From CAZRCG01 sp964598565 (GTDB lineage: Bacteria > Bdellovibrionota > UBA2394): a DNA stretch of 64,000 bases. Shown in pieces: positions 41,446 through 50,665 of the stretch (positions within the stretch are counted from its first letter, which is position 1; each line of letters starts with the position of its first letter). The DNA lies in NCBI GenBank assembly GCA_964598565.1, contig CAZRCG010000001.1:62001-126000 (forward strand), given 5' to 3'. The position numbers were made by a program, and so were the translations under genes. Under the pieces are notes generated by a model, which was not told the DNA's origin, made no database searches, and saw only the letters and a list, made by a program, of their open reading frames with translations.

Positions 41446-41828
41446 TATTTCAACAGAAGATTGAAAAGTTTTTTACCCTGTGTATCCACTCGAACAAACT
41501 CGATACCGTATCCAGGCTTAAACATTTTTGCTTCTACAGAGGTTTCTCGAGTCATTCGAGCGACTCGGCCTTCTGCCAGAAAAATATTAGGGGATGCCAC
41601 AAACTTAATATGCATCTGCACGGTCGTTCCAACAGCGAGAGGCACTTGTTTCGTATTCGCTACAACAAAAATACCGCCTGTGGAAATATCACGATTACGG
41701 CATCCATAGGTCTTTCCATCGTGACTCTTTACTTTGATCAGGGCATCTACTCTACGCCTTTGGTATTTTCGCTTCCATGGTCCTAGAGCCTCACCTTGAT
41801 CCTGCATACTGTTTTCCCTCTCCAACAA
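41445..41828 (-). CDS. PilZ domain protein
   Basis: 127 residues; the start could also be Met 8 (MQDQGEAL). The PilZ c-di-GMP signature is well formed: KRKYQRRRVDALIKV supplies the RxxxR-like element (about 19-33) and CRNRDISTGGIFV the (D/N)xSxxG motif (about 43-55). The rest is a six-stranded barrel ending in GYGIEFVRVD. It likely binds cyclic di-GMP and relays it to a partner. It is the first gene of the run to hutI and overlaps it by 1 bp. The upstream gap, up to the permease, is non-coding. Confidence 0.87.
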   Translation of the reverse strand: MLERENSMQDQGEALGPWKRKYQRRRVDALIKVKSHDGKTYGCRNRDISTGGIFVVANTKQVPLAVGTTVQMHIKFVASPNIFLAEGRVARMTRETSVEAKMFKPGYGIEFVRVDTQGKKLFNLLLK

Positions 41829-42048
41829 ATTCTATTATTACACACGACAGCATCGCCATTTGATCGATGAGATCTTAGCGTAAATTTTAATTTCGTCGTC
41901 TGCGTAAATTTCGTCATCCGCCTAAGAAGCGTTTAACAAACCCGTTATTCCCAATAAGACAGTCGTATCAAAGCAAAAACGCGGCGTCAATTTTTTGGAG
42001 CATTCTAAAAAATAAAAAACGAGGCCACTCTTTCACCTTGACGATACT

Positions 42049-43374
42049 TTATAATCGAGGTTGCCTTCGTCCATTGGTTTCGCTGATCCATTGCTTTCGC
42101 ATAATCCCATAGACAATGACAAATAGTGAGATTCCCAATACAGAGAATAAAAAATCTCTCCAGAATTGCAGCGCAACAATAACAAGTGAAAGAAGAATAA
42201 AAATCATGATCTGGCTGAAATCCAATACACGAGCCGAACGCGAGCATTGATCTCGACGAAGAAGAATATAAAAAGCTATGGCTACGGCGATATAAGACAT
42301 CCATGTCACGGTGACGAATGATCCGATCAACCACTCAAAATCTCCCACGAGAATAAATAAACTCGCGAGAATCCATTGCAACCACAACGCCCATAACGGC
42401 GCGGTGGAACGTTTTCCGAGTTGCGCAAAACGTTTATGGATAAAACCTTCATAGGCCATCTCATATACCACCCGAGGGCCAATCATCGTCGCAGGCAAAC
42501 AACTCATGGTTACCGCTACCAACATCATGGTAGAGGCCAGAATGGCTCCAGGCTCGTGAAATGCGACGAGCGCCAGATCCATCGTCATCGATTGCGTCGA
42601 CGCCAAGTGAGCGGCATCGAGAGTGCCCAAAGCCATCACGTTGACCATGGTATAAATAACAAAAACAACAGCAATTCCCCAGAGAATGGAGGCTCGAAGT
42701 CTTCGACGGTTCTCTTTAATTTCATGCGCTATAAACGACAAACTGTTAAATCCTTCGAAGCTCCACAAAATCCCGGCTATGGCCATAGCAAGCAGCGAAA
42801 AATTCCATGAAGCCTCTGGAACGGTTGATCCAGCCAGTAAATTGAACGACGGTCGAGAGACTAAGACTGCAAAGAGAAGCGAGATCATTATAATCTGCAA
42901 ACTCACCACCAGCCGCTCAAGAGCGGATGCCGTACGAATTCCTAAGGCATTGATAAGGGTCATAGCAAACGCAAATCCAATCGCAAAAAGCTTCAGAGCC
43001 ACCCAAGACTGAATCGAACCTAAAGATTTGATCTGATCTGAAAAGAACGATGCATAGCTTGCCACCATCGTCGGCGATATCACAAGCAGGCTTATCCACC
43101 CATAAGAGAGTGCGAGCGGAGCCCCAAAGGCCTCTTTTAAGTAGACATAGGGACCTCCACTTTTTGGAAATTTCTGCCCCAGTCGTCCGTAAATATCGCC
43201 CCCCATCCAGCACAGCAATCCTCCCAAACTCCAAAGTAAGAGCACTGTCCAAATGTCCGTCGTGACGCGTGACACATACGTGGGGGTTACAAAAATACCT
43301 GTGCCAACGATGCTTCCCACCACCAAGGCTATGGAGGACGTTCTCCCGATGGTATGAATTTTAGGCGCCGTCAT
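42049..43374 (-). CDS. APC-family amino acid permease (LAT-like)
   Basis: 441 residues from ATG 43374 (GGAAT upstream); a longer frame starts at 43413. About twelve membrane helices. The first carries IALVVGSIVGTGIFVTP, the amino-acid/polyamine/organocation signature of helix 1. FEGFNSLSFIAHEIKENRRRL (about 210-230) is the helix 6/7 region typical of LAT and YfnA-like transporters. It probably takes up or exchanges neutral amino acids. It is divergent from the TylF-type methyltransferase gene with about 100 bp between them. Closely related homologs often serve amino-acid uptake; the substrate is not set by sequence. Confidence 0.9.
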   Translation of the reverse strand: MTAPKIHTIGRTSSIALVVGSIVGTGIFVTPTYVSRVTTDIWTVLLLWSLGGLLCWMGGDIYGRLGQKFPKSGGPYVYLKEAFGAPLALSYGWISLLVISPTMVASYASFFSDQIKSLGSIQSWVALKLFAIGFAFAMTLINALGIRTASALERLVVSLQIIMISLLFAVLVSRPSFNLLAGSTVPEASWNFSLLAMAIAGILWSFEGFNSLSFIAHEIKENRRRLRASILWGIAVVFVIYTMVNVMALGTLDAAHLASTQSMTMDLALVAFHEPGAILASTMMLVAVTMSCLPATMIGPRVVYEMAYEGFIHKRFAQLGKRSTAPLWALWLQWILASLFILVGDFEWLIGSFVTVTWMSYIAVAIAFYILLRRDQCSRSARVLDFSQIMIFILLSLVIVALQFWRDFLFSVLGISLFVIVYGIMRKQWISETNGRRQPRL

Positions 43375-43472
43375 AATTCCAATCGAGCCTATCGCCGCGC
43401 AGCGTCCTGTCAACGAATGGATTGATTGATATGGGATTTTGCGTCATCCCCTTTCAAGTCGTACAATACACT

Positions 43473-44135
43473 ATGTCACTTGAATTTTTAGAAACCATGG
43501 TTCGTAATGATCCTCTTTGGAATAGCCCGCTGAAACACGATGATCACGCGGTCACGCTGCTAAACGGAATTATTCAAGACAATCGTATCTATATGACCCT
43601 TCCTGAGATGATGAATCTCTACCGGATGGTACTGCGCGCCAATATGATTGCAGGCGACATGGCAGAGGTCGGTGTCTGCAAAGGCGGAAGTGCCAAACTA
43701 ATCGCCGAGGTCATGGATCGCAGCAAAAGACTTTTCCTATTCGATTCGTTTGCGGGAATGCCCGAAGTGACTCCCGGTTTAGATACAGTTGTTCTAGGGG
43801 ATATGGCAAGTTCCTACGAAGACGCTTGCAATCTCATGCGACCCTACTCGCACACGACGATCATTAAAGGTATGTTTCCCGAGTCGGCCAAGGAATTACC
43901 CCATCAAGATATGAAGTTCTCGTTTGTTCACCTCGATGTCGACACCTACAAAAGTACACTCGAAGGCTTAAACTACTTCTATCCACGTCTCACAAAGGGA
44001 GCCTATTTATTGACTCACGACTATAACGCTACGAGCTGTCCCGGAGTTCGAAAGGCCTTTGATGAATTTCTTTTTGATAAACCGGAGGGCCTCATTGACC
44101 TGTGGAATACTCAGGCGGCCTTCATAAAACTATAA
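43473..44135 (+). CDS. TylF/MycF-type O-methyltransferase
   Basis: 220 residues from ATG 43473, where family similarity begins (MSLEFLETM). Motif I region AEVGVCKGGSAKLIAEVMD, then FLFDSFAGMPE with the Asp of motif II, and FVHLDVDTYKSTLEGL with the metal-binding DxD (about 154-156), followed by THDYNA and the Asp-rich active site. TylF-type enzymes methylate sugar hydroxyls using magnesium and SAM. Its close link (10 bp) with a CgeB-like glycosyltransferase supports surface glycan modification. No signal peptide. Confidence 0.88.
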   Translation: MSLEFLETMVRNDPLWNSPLKHDDHAVTLLNGIIQDNRIYMTLPEMMNLYRMVLRANMIAGDMAEVGVCKGGSAKLIAEVMDRSKRLFLFDSFAGMPEVTPGLDTVVLGDMASSYEDACNLMRPYSHTTIIKGMFPESAKELPHQDMKFSFVHLDVDTYKSTLEGLNYFYPRLTKGAYLLTHDYNATSCPGVRKAFDEFLFDKPEGLIDLWNTQAAFIKL

Positions 44136-44145
44136 TCAACAAACC

Positions 44146-45480
44146 ATGCAGGGTCCTGTAAAAAAAATTGTGGTTCTTTCCTGGAATGATCGATGGTCAG
44201 AGTCTCTCTACAAAACGTTCGAGCATCTCGTTGAAACCGTGATCGTTTTAAGAGCCGATATACTTAAGCCACATGAAGTAAAACTTCAAGTCGAGCAACT
44301 AAAACCCGATCTGTGTTTTGCGAAGAACTTTCGTGTAGCCAATATAAGCGACGGCCATGCCCCCGCTTGCGACGACTGGCATACCATTTTTTCTGAATGG
44401 AATTTTCCAGTGGCCATTTGGTATCTGGATAATCCTGTCTATCAAGATTCGTTCGACCTGAAACGGTACTGGGCCACGAGACCTAGGGCTCCTCATCTAC
44501 TCTTCTTTTACAATGACCCAAGCTTCGGCTCTTTCTTTTCGAAGCAAGGCCTCCCAGCCCACCATTTACCCATTGGAGTGGATGAGGTAATCGCTCGGCA
44601 TCGATTTCCATTGCTTGAAATGCAATTTAAAGCTCCACTACGCTTCACCGGCCATGCATTATCGTCATGCAGCCTCCCTGAAATTTCTGTACCGATGCTC
44701 ACTGAAGGCCACTTAAGTCTTTATCTAACGAACGTGGAAGGCCTTCTAAGAAAGGTAGGAATTTCTGCACAAAGTTTAAACTCTGAAATTGCGATGATTG
44801 AAAATGCGCTACGAGATTTTTTTTCATCATTCTATAATCAGCCTGAAAGTTTCATCACTGCACGCGACCGATTTTATAAGCAGTGCAAACAGTTGACACT
44901 TCCAGCAAGCTACTCGGCGCTGCAGCTCGATGAAGGCTTTCTGGGAGAGGTCTATTCTTGGTGGCAAATGACTTGTTATTTATACCACCTCCAAGACAAA
45001 GGACTGAGAGTGCAAGGCTCTCCAGAATGGCAGGCCTTCTTTCCTAAGCAACAAGAGTTTTGCCGAGAATTGAGCTGGGAAGAACTTTTTGCAAGCTACC
45101 GTGCCGCAGATATTTCATTCTGCTTCACGAAATGGAGTTTGCCCCATGCCGTTCATGATCGAATCTACGAAGTTCTTCTCGCCGGGGGTTTTCCGCTGAC
45201 CGATTATCGAAGTGAACTTCAGAACCAATTTGAGATGGACGAAATTGCCGTCTATCAGACCATCGAAGAAGCCCGAGATCTGATCGACTTTTATCTGAAG
45301 CATCCCGGCCTTCGTACCATACTTTCAGAAAAGGGGCGGTCGCGTGTTCTTAAATGCCACACGTATCGTCATCGACTTCACGATCTTCTACAAGTAGCCG
45401 CAAAGCACTTTTCTATTGGCTCAACGTCAGTCCCACTGACGCCTAAAACGCAACCACCAATCGCTGCAGATCAACAATAA
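44146..45480 (+). CDS. CgeB-like GT1 glycosyltransferase
   Basis: 444 residues in two Rossmann-like halves, as in GT-B enzymes. The C-terminal half has the CgeB/Glyco_trans_1_2 pattern SYRAADISFCFT, then HDRIYEVLLAGGFPLTDY (about 345-362), and IEEARDLIDFYLKHPGLR with LSEKGRSRVLKCHTYRHRL. It would add a sugar to a glycan or protein. It follows the TylF-type methyltransferase closely. Its end overlaps the end of the minus-strand membrane gene at 45427 by 54 bases, a tail-to-tail overlap. Confidence 0.78.
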   Translation: MQGPVKKIVVLSWNDRWSESLYKTFEHLVETVIVLRADILKPHEVKLQVEQLKPDLCFAKNFRVANISDGHAPACDDWHTIFSEWNFPVAIWYLDNPVYQDSFDLKRYWATRPRAPHLLFFYNDPSFGSFFSKQGLPAHHLPIGVDEVIARHRFPLLEMQFKAPLRFTGHALSSCSLPEISVPMLTEGHLSLYLTNVEGLLRKVGISAQSLNSEIAMIENALRDFFSSFYNQPESFITARDRFYKQCKQLTLPASYSALQLDEGFLGEVYSWWQMTCYLYHLQDKGLRVQGSPEWQAFFPKQQEFCRELSWEELFASYRAADISFCFTKWSLPHAVHDRIYEVLLAGGFPLTDYRSELQNQFEMDEIAVYQTIEEARDLIDFYLKHPGLRTILSEKGRSRVLKCHTYRHRLHDLLQVAAKHFSIGSTSVPLTPKTQPPIAADQQ

Positions 45481-47433
45481 AATAAGAAGTCCACCCAACC
45501 ATCCCCACAATGGTCTTTCATCCATCCAAAGAAGACTTTCTTCGTCCAGAATCTGTCGACCAGAAAGCGTATCAAAAGATACAGTATCTAAATCAGAAGA
45601 CGACACAATTTGACCACGACTTTGTAGAGCTAGATCTTTGAGAGCCTTGTGGTTAGTCGTCACTTCCAGCCACTCATTCAACCAGGGGCGCTCTTCTGTT
45701 TCATAGTCGACATAAAATGAGTTCGCCTTATTCGTCACTCGATAGACTCCAGGGCCGGGCACCCTTAGCTCGACTCGTTTTTCAGCATTAAACTCTAATG
45801 TCCAAGGTGAGAGTGGAGAGAGGGCTTCAATCCTCCATGCAATTTTCTCGCCCTTCTGACTATCAAGAACGATGGACTCTTTTGTCGTCCAGCGCGTGGA
45901 TCTCCAGGCTCCCTTTTCGACTTCAGGATCAAACGTCAAATACTGAAGTACGCTTCGGGCCAGTCTAAAAAAACTTATATTACGTGAAGAAGTATCCGCC
46001 TGCAGTTTCCAACTTTCGTCCGAATTGATAGCGACAACACGCCCTCGCTCAGCCTGCTGAATCATCAACCACGGAATACCCGACTTAAGCCTGATTAGAG
46101 TTTCCGCATTCGCCTTATGAGGCTCTAACAACTGATGTCTGCCAGAAAAATCAAATCCCAATAATCCATCTCTCAAGCGGTCGACCACAGGATGATCTGA
46201 TACGCTCTCTACCGTATCATGACGCATCTCGAAGGCACTTCGACCGAGGTCCATTCGAAACGGTAAGACAGTCTGAAGTGGAGAATCTAAATAATGTTGA
46301 AACGAGCTATCTCCACCAATCATCAACAATGAACCACCACTTTCAATGTAGCGCCTTAAATTGTCTAAATAGAAGGACTGAAAATACTGAGTAAAATCGA
46401 AATTCTGAAGAACGATAACATCGAACTTATCTAGTTCTTTGGTAAAGAGGTCATCATAAGGAAAGGGAATCAGGCTTAATTCATAATCTCGGGCCTCAGG
46501 ATTATCATCTAACGATCGGAGAATATAAAAACTAACGAGATCAATATCGGGTTGACGAGTAAAAAACAAACGCCACGCTTTCAGATCTAAACTGGGGCGA
46601 CCACAAACGTGAAGAAGTCTTATTTTGTCTCGCACCGTACGAACAGAGATCCACGTTTGATTGTTCTGCTGAGTAAGTTCGTCTGTCTCAGGAACAACCA
46701 CGAGCGTCACCGTCTCCTGGCCCATACGATCTGGAAAAAACGAAAACTCTATAGGAGTCTCTTCAGATGAAAGCCTGAGACTTTTCTCTTCGACAAGCGA
46801 CAAACCGCGAAACAGACGCACCTTCACGAAACTGCCGCCATAGCCCTTCTGACCCACAATTCCCTGCAAGGAAACCTTATTCTTTAAGAATGCCGTCACT
46901 TTCGCCTGCTGAGGTTGTATCCATATATCTTTTTCGTTGGATTCATCCCACTCAATAATATTCACAGGCCTTCGCGCATTTAATATACCTCGCCAACGAC
47001 CGTCCGACAAAAGCAAGACCTGTGAACTGCCTTCTTCGTTCAGAAAATTCTTTAAACTATCTGCCCGTGTTTCTTCGTCACCCCAGACGATGGAGTCAGA
47101 CTCAAATTTCAAGTCACTTCCAAACGAGAGCATCTGAAGCGTCGTTTGATTCTCTGTGGCAAGTGATTTGATCGATGTCACAATATCTTCGTAGTGTTGA
47201 CGTCGTGAATCCACTTTGGCCACAGAGTCTGATCGGTCTACCACTACCGTCAGTGGCTGAGGCTCGCTCCACGAGCGAGAGACAGTTCGATTTAATTCAA
47301 GACAGATAAAGCCAAGAGCCGCAATCCACACAAAGCGAATAGCAAACTGTCGATTCCATCCGAGCAAACGCCACTCAGAGAGCGCCAACAAAGATGCACC
47401 TAAGACAACGACGACGACAACAAAGAGGCTCAC
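45427..47433 (-). CDS. glutamine amidotransferase/VWA-like membrane protein of MoxR operon
   Basis: 668 residues. Two N-terminal membrane helices (about 3-18, 30-47) and one near the C-terminus (about 642-660). Residues about 60-160 contain VVVDRSDSVA, a VWA-like MIDAS start (DxSxS), and QVLLLSDGRWRG. A GATase1-like part near residue 330-420 has FDVIVLQNFDF, YIESGGSLLMIGG and no clear catalytic Cys. It ends the MoxR operon and overlaps the DUF4159 gene by 4 bases. Similar proteins with both features are found downstream of MoxR-DUF58 genes in planctomycetes, myxobacteria and relatives. Probable role in envelope complex assembly. Confidence 0.72.
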   Translation of the reverse strand: MSLFVVVVVVLGASLLALSEWRLLGWNRQFAIRFVWIAALGFICLELNRTVSRSWSEPQPLTVVVDRSDSVAKVDSRRQHYEDIVTSIKSLATENQTTLQMLSFGSDLKFESDSIVWGDEETRADSLKNFLNEEGSSQVLLLSDGRWRGILNARRPVNIIEWDESNEKDIWIQPQQAKVTAFLKNKVSLQGIVGQKGYGGSFVKVRLFRGLSLVEEKSLRLSSEETPIEFSFFPDRMGQETVTLVVVPETDELTQQNNQTWISVRTVRDKIRLLHVCGRPSLDLKAWRLFFTRQPDIDLVSFYILRSLDDNPEARDYELSLIPFPYDDLFTKELDKFDVIVLQNFDFTQYFQSFYLDNLRRYIESGGSLLMIGGDSSFQHYLDSPLQTVLPFRMDLGRSAFEMRHDTVESVSDHPVVDRLRDGLLGFDFSGRHQLLEPHKANAETLIRLKSGIPWLMIQQAERGRVVAINSDESWKLQADTSSRNISFFRLARSVLQYLTFDPEVEKGAWRSTRWTTKESIVLDSQKGEKIAWRIEALSPLSPWTLEFNAEKRVELRVPGPGVYRVTNKANSFYVDYETEERPWLNEWLEVTTNHKALKDLALQSRGQIVSSSDLDTVSFDTLSGRQILDEESLLWMDERPLWGWLGGLLILLLICSDWWLRFRRQWD

Positions 47434-49847
47434 TTGGTTCTCCGTTTCAGAATATGAGGCAAATGAATGGCATCGTCCTTATAATTGAGAGTCGAGGAAT
47501 ACATCACCCAGTTTACAAGCAAGCGACGAGCCGAAGTACGCTGGCTATGTCCGTAAGGGCTCACCGACATAGCGTAATCACCCGAAGATGAGCGAAGCTG
47601 AGATCCCAGCAGATCATTGGATGAAAAGAGAGCCACCCAGCGATTGTCAAAAAGTAAACCTTCAATATTTGGAGAAGCCAAACGACGACCGGCCACCTCG
47701 GTCATCAGATAATAGGTCTTGAAGATCACATTGTCCTTTCGAATAACTTCGAATGACCTGCCTGAAAAGAGAAGCTGCATCTCACGCTTTACGGAGCGAG
47801 CAAACTCACTGTCTTCCGTAGCCAGCGGATCATCAAACAGAAAAAGGCCCCCTCGTTCTAAATACATACGATAGTTCTCTCGCTCTTTAGCCGTAAATTG
47901 TATTGCCTTCGTTGCGCTAAAAAAGACCAAACTACACGATGCAAGTCTCTTTTCATCTGCCAACAGGGGCTCGGTAGTCTCGAGGTTGGCGAGTCTGGAG
48001 AAATCGGGAACCAATTGTTTGAGAGCCAGCCGTCTTTCAGAATCCATGGAAGATGCGTGACAAATCGTCATCGGTCGAAGTTCTTGAGCGTCTAGAGACT
48101 GAAGAGAGGCCAGGCCTATCACGATCAGAGGCACAAGGCGCCTCCGACTATGGACCAAACAAAGTATGAGCTCTACAAAAATAGAAAATACCATCCACCA
48201 TAACAGCCAGGGTCGCAAACTTACCCACTCCTCATGAAGTGCTCCACCTGAAGCCTGATCTGAGGCATCCAGAGCTTGAAATGATATGGGCGCCGCTAGG
48301 GGCTCAAGAGCCAGAGAGGAGACACTACTGCCATAGATGCCGGGCCAGCGCTGCTCCGCCACTACCTCGGGCAGCGGCGCCTTCCACGATTCGAAGAGCC
48401 AGAGAGGTTTTAAGTCTCGCTTGGCCTGCCCTTCTTCACGAAGAAATTTTTCAAGATGTCTATAAAGCATCGGTATGAAGGTTGGTTCAAGAGTTAAATC
48501 GGTTGTCAGATCTTCAAGATCAAACGGACTGATCCAACGTCCTTGTGAATCTACCAAAAGCGAAGGGCCTCCATCTTGAAAGGTCTCGATCGTCGTCATT
48601 TGCTTTAGGTCCATAATAAGAATCTGACGGATGAGAACTTTTCCAATAGGCTGATCAATTAGAAAAGCGCTTTCTGCATCGGTGCTCTTGGTATCAGGGG
48701 TCCAAGTTTTCTGATCGCGAATATCGAAAGCGGGATGTTCCCGCATCGGACTGAGAAAAACCCACGCTCTGTCGTAAGACTCCCAGCTAGGGAGGCTCTC
48801 CCCATAAGAAAGAAGAGGTTCGTGTGTCGGAGGCATTTCTTTTCCTATCCAGACTGCAAGGCTCAGATGTGGATAACTTCTCAGCGCCGTGACGAGACTT
48901 GAAAACCCGCGCGATTCTCCTTTCGCCCATATATTAAGTCTGGACGACTTTGATATTTGCGAACGCCTCAATACGGAAGAACTCCAAAAATCAGCGCGCC
49001 GTCCTTCAGCAGAATGCAGCCACAACCAAGAATCAGACTGCAGGGGCCACTCTCGCTTTCCCACAAAGGAACCCATCGACTTAACTTCCACCCGATCTGA
49101 AAGGTGAATTGATTTTAAAGACAATTCGATTGCACTTTCTAGATGCATGACTCCCTCAGATTCAATGACCGATACCTGCGACACGGCCGGCTGTGTATAC
49201 GGCGCTGGCGCGACTGATATCAGTCGAAACTCCTGGCCCATCGCCCCCATATCTAAGCTTTCAGGAAATGCCGAAATCACAAACAAGGTCGAGGCACGAT
49301 CCCCGATGACCTGACGAAAGCGTGCTCTGCACGCGGTCAGGGCATCCATCAGACTAGGGGCATTGGCAAACGGCAATTGAATGGAGTTTTGAATATCTCG
49401 CAGAGGGCTAAGATCTGTCAGACTGTCACATCGATCATTAAAAGAAAAAATCATACCACGCAGGGAGGATGGCAGATTCTTTAAAAGGGTCTCGAGCGCT
49501 TCTTCCGTTCGCCTTCCAACAGATATACCCTCCTTGGAAATAATCTGAGCACTACGTCCGGTATCGACGAAGACACCAAAAAGATTGCCCTCCGTTTGAT
49601 AGACCTCGCGACTATACTGAATATTTGAGAAATAGGCCGCTATAAACAGAATGAGTAAAATTCTATTGAGCAGCTTCAGCCACTGCTGAATTCGAAGGGC
49701 TCGTAGCCTTGTCTTCGCGAGTTTCTGCAATAAGAAAAACGCTCCAAACGGATGAAACACTCGGCGTCTCTTTTGCAACAACGCCAGAACAATGGGCACC
49801 ACAATACCCAAAGACAGGAGCGTCAACATCGCCGAACCAAAGATCAC
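47430..49847 (-). CDS. BatA/DUF4159 membrane protein
   Basis: 805 residues. The N-terminal aerotolerance/BatA-type unit (1-85) has two membrane helices and RRVFHPFGAFFLLQKLAK. A VWA-like part follows with FGVFVDTGRSAQII, where DTGRS deviates from DxSxS. Another helix near 555-575 separates it from the C-terminal DUF4159 domain (about 600-800), with CHASSMDSERR, SCSLVFFSA and GGLFLFDDP, a GATase-like fold. It overlaps the next gene by 4 bases and is preceded by the DUF58 gene after 17 bp. These genes accompany MoxR ATPases; exact function is unknown. Confidence 0.75.
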   Translation of the reverse strand: MIFGSAMLTLLSLGIVVPIVLALLQKRRRVFHPFGAFFLLQKLAKTRLRALRIQQWLKLLNRILLILFIAAYFSNIQYSREVYQTEGNLFGVFVDTGRSAQIISKEGISVGRRTEEALETLLKNLPSSLRGMIFSFNDRCDSLTDLSPLRDIQNSIQLPFANAPSLMDALTACRARFRQVIGDRASTLFVISAFPESLDMGAMGQEFRLISVAPAPYTQPAVSQVSVIESEGVMHLESAIELSLKSIHLSDRVEVKSMGSFVGKREWPLQSDSWLWLHSAEGRRADFWSSSVLRRSQISKSSRLNIWAKGESRGFSSLVTALRSYPHLSLAVWIGKEMPPTHEPLLSYGESLPSWESYDRAWVFLSPMREHPAFDIRDQKTWTPDTKSTDAESAFLIDQPIGKVLIRQILIMDLKQMTTIETFQDGGPSLLVDSQGRWISPFDLEDLTTDLTLEPTFIPMLYRHLEKFLREEGQAKRDLKPLWLFESWKAPLPEVVAEQRWPGIYGSSVSSLALEPLAAPISFQALDASDQASGGALHEEWVSLRPWLLWWMVFSIFVELILCLVHSRRRLVPLIVIGLASLQSLDAQELRPMTICHASSMDSERRLALKQLVPDFSRLANLETTEPLLADEKRLASCSLVFFSATKAIQFTAKERENYRMYLERGGLFLFDDPLATEDSEFARSVKREMQLLFSGRSFEVIRKDNVIFKTYYLMTEVAGRRLASPNIEGLLFDNRWVALFSSNDLLGSQLRSSSGDYAMSVSPYGHSQRTSARRLLVNWVMYSSTLNYKDDAIHLPHILKRRTK

Positions 49848-49864
49848 TGAACCTCCTTAAAAAT

Positions 49865-50665
49865 CTAAGATCCTTCAATCTTCCTGAAAAAAAGTTCCAA
49901 GCCATCGAGAACCTTCGTGGGTTGGGCTTCCAGACACATAAAAAATTGAGGCGATCTAAACTTAGCTTGCCATTCCAGCTGGTGAGAACGCAATTCTGAC
50001 TGATAGCTGTCTCGGACCTCCGCTGCTGGTAAGAGAATTTTTGCATCCGATTCTAAATCTCGAAATTCATAGGTTTCGCGATAGGGAAACTCAATCTCGC
50101 GTTCATCCAATATCTGTAGCGCCATCGAATGGTCATTTCGCACTGCAATGCCTGTACTCTCAAACATAAAATCTGAGACATAGACGTAGAGGGTCTCGTG
50201 AGGATGAGTCCCTAACTGAGAAGGCAGAAAAGACGATTGAAACGATGGCTCAATTTGAGCGCCACTCATCAAACTCTGAAGACCATCTTCAAAGCGACAG
50301 GCCCCATCGGGCCAGAGCGTCCAAGAATCTCCCCATCGTTTAAAAATAATCATCAAAGATCCTAGGAGTAATTGCACAAAGTCCCATTTTTGAGCGAAAT
50401 ACATGCTCGGCGACCGATCTGGAATGAGCATCCAGTGGTTCTTTCTTTCGGGATGTTTTCTCTGAACGAAGGCGCGGTCTGTGGCAGCCAGACGTTTCCA
50501 ATCTAATCCACGTAGTTCGTCTCCGGGGGTATAGGGTTGAAGGCTCTCAAACTCTAGGCCGGCTCCCGCTTTAGGGCTTCGATGATGCCCCTCTAAAAAC
50601 CTATGACCGATGAACTCCACCGAAGCCGCCAATCGGTGAAGGTCTTCCTCTTTGAGAGTGCTCAT
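49865..50665 (-). CDS. DUF58 family protein
   Basis: 266 residues. The signature GAGLEFESLQPYTPGDELRGLDWKRLA is present (split: GAGLEFESLQPYTPGDE, RGLDWKRLAAT), giving the DUF58 motif RxxDWKxxA near residue 53. A VWA-like C-terminal part follows with MLIPDRSPSMYF (DxSxSM, a proper MIDAS) and VYVSDFMFES. It is cytosolic, without membrane helices. DUF58 proteins work with MoxR ATPases as substrate or metal-insertion adaptors. It overlaps the MoxR gene by 4 bases and precedes the DUF4159 gene. Confidence 0.88.
   Translation of the reverse strand: MSTLKEEDLHRLAASVEFIGHRFLEGHHRSPKAGAGLEFESLQPYTPGDELRGLDWKRLAATDRAFVQRKHPERKNHWMLIPDRSPSMYFAQKWDFVQLLLGSLMIIFKRWGDSWTLWPDGACRFEDGLQSLMSGAQIEPSFQSSFLPSQLGTHPHETLYVYVSDFMFESTGIAVRNDHSMALQILDEREIEFPYRETYEFRDLESDAKILLPAAEVRDSYQSELRSHQLEWQAKFRSPQFFMCLEAQPTKVLDGLELFFRKIEGS

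Noticed and set aside
41880..41925. Short tandem repeat GCGTAAATTT..TTCGTC before the PilZ gene
   Set aside because: Only two imperfect units of about 20 bases; not enough for a meaningful element.
42421..42810. 129-codon plus-strand frame inside the permease gene
   Set aside because: Arg-, His- and Ser-rich mirror of membrane-helix codons, no signal or motif.
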